NCBI GenBank assembly: GCA_018380885.1
Contig: JAGZSY010000009.1
Location: 1-64,000, forward strand
Reading direction: 5' to 3'
Length of the DNA stretch: 64,000 nucleotides
DNA from: Enterocloster asparagiformis
GTDB taxonomy: Bacteria; Bacillota; Clostridia; Lachnospirales; Lachnospiraceae
Shown here: positions 63,399-64,000 of the stretch, one piece after another
How the letters are laid out: the number at the start of each line of letters is the position of its first letter
Position numbering within the stretch: position 1 is the stretch's first letter
The notes under the pieces: model-generated
The model's database searches: none
The model's input: the letters and a program-made list of their open reading frames with translations, nothing else
Told to the model about the DNA's origin: nothing
Program-made: the position numbers and the translations under genes

Positions 63399-64000
63399 AT
63401 GAATCAGACAGAGCGCGAGGAGACCACCCGGGCGGTGGAACAGTTTTTAAATGAGTCCCTGGAACGGATTCTTTTGAGCAATCCGGTGAATCCGGACCAG
63501 CTTTCACGGGCCAGGCTGCGCCCGCTGTTGATCAAGGGGGAGCTGCGCTTCCAGGTGGAGGAGCAGGCCGGCAAGCAGGCGTTCCACCGGAATCTGGACG
63601 CTGTCCAGGCCGCCGCTTACGTGGCGGATCACATGGATGGACAGTTCCGGCAGGCTGAGATCACGTCCGCTCTGGGCACCGGCCTGATCCTGGTCAGCAA
63701 AAAGGGCCGGGTCACGGTCAAGGTGAAGCGCCGTGGAGGCGCATTGGCCGCGCCGGCGCGGATCACGCCCATGTCCCACAACCGGAAGAAGCGCTATATC
63801 CTGGAGGAGGGGATCGCGGTTCCCTTTCTGGTGGATTTGGGTGTGATGACCAGGGAGGGCAAGGTGGTGAACAGCAGGTACGACAAGTTCCGGCAGATCA
63901 ACCGCTTCCTGGAAATGATCGAGGACGTGCTGCCCGGCCTGGACAAGGGCAGGGAGAACACGATCATCGATTTCGGCTGCGGAAAATCGTATCTGACCTT
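63399..64000 (+). CDS. SAM-dependent methyltransferase (3' end outside window)
   Basis: 201 residues visible. After a helical N-terminal region come HNRKKRYILEEG, PFLVDLGVM and IIDFGCGKSYLT, the motif I of class I methyltransferases; the family acts in RNA or unknown methylation. Start 63399 follows AGGAG. The rest of the catalytic domain lies beyond the window. Confidence 0.8.
   Translation, partial: MNQTEREETTRAVEQFLNESLERILLSNPVNPDQLSRARLRPLLIKGELRFQVEEQAGKQAFHRNLDAVQAAAYVADHMDGQFRQAEITSALGTGLILVSKKGRVTVKVKRRGGALAAPARITPMSHNRKKRYILEEGIAVPFLVDLGVMTREGKVVNSRYDKFRQINRFLEMIEDVLPGLDKGRENTIIDFGCGKSYLT

Overview
The window covers most of a low-GC integrative and conjugative element (ICE), from position 1 to about 51,250, followed by roughly 12.7 kb of GC-rich host chromosome. 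The host looks like a Clostridia/Lachnospiraceae-type Firmicute. Evidence for this is the gene families (DUF5688, YodL-like, cell-wall-binding repeats, SpaA/thioester adhesins, UPF0210 beside an ACT protein, polA-coaE) and AGGAGG ribosome binding sites throughout. I cannot name the species.

Left arm, minus strand: a damaged IS256-family transposase at the window edge (1-1100); a membrane-anchored NACHT-type STAND NTPase with a long helical-repeat tail (1238-4222); a MobP-like relaxase with C-terminal Sel1-like repeats and its small partner (4583-7144); a 2598-residue secreted protein with leucine-rich, Ig-like and cell-wall-binding modules (7196-14992); and a short tyrosine recombinase (15014-15607).

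From a divergent promoter at about 15.7 kb the plus strand carries the transfer module: SSB, VirD4-type coupling protein, pilin-like and VirB6-like membrane proteins, VirB3/PrgI-like protein, a VirB4 split into two genes, a bifunctional wall hydrolase, and a TadZ/CpaE-like protein with an altered P-loop (to 26949). An accessory block (27.0-29.6 kb) holds two small proteins, an MNT/HEPN toxin-antitoxin pair, a small coiled-coil protein and a hydrophobic type I toxin with a predicted antisense RNA. A near-perfect 21-bp palindrome lies beside each transcription unit of this block. Next come a CAP-domain protein, a 3755-residue thioester/SpaA adhesin fused to a second exported module, another altered-P-loop protein, a class B sortase, DUF5688, cell-wall-binding, YodL-like and ArdC-like proteins. 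The arm ends with the large serine recombinase that probably integrates the element, a degenerate resolvase-fold protein with zinc-binding cysteines, and an HTH regulator.

The right junction is the most informative feature. Directly after the HTH gene lies only the 3' half of a TPP riboswitch, followed by its terminator and an operon for uptake of thiamine or a precursor (thiamine-binding protein, permease, lipoprotein, ATPase, then kptA and a YjbR protein). The 5' half of the aptamer is nowhere in the window. The element therefore appears to have integrated inside a TPP riboswitch, with its left end upstream of position 1. The remaining chromosome encodes tRNA-Leu(CAA), a zinc-finger membrane protein, DNA polymerase I, dephospho-CoA kinase, a metallo-beta-lactamase-fold hydrolase, an ACT protein, a UPF0210 protein, a histidine phosphatase, a HAD phosphatase and the start of a methyltransferase.
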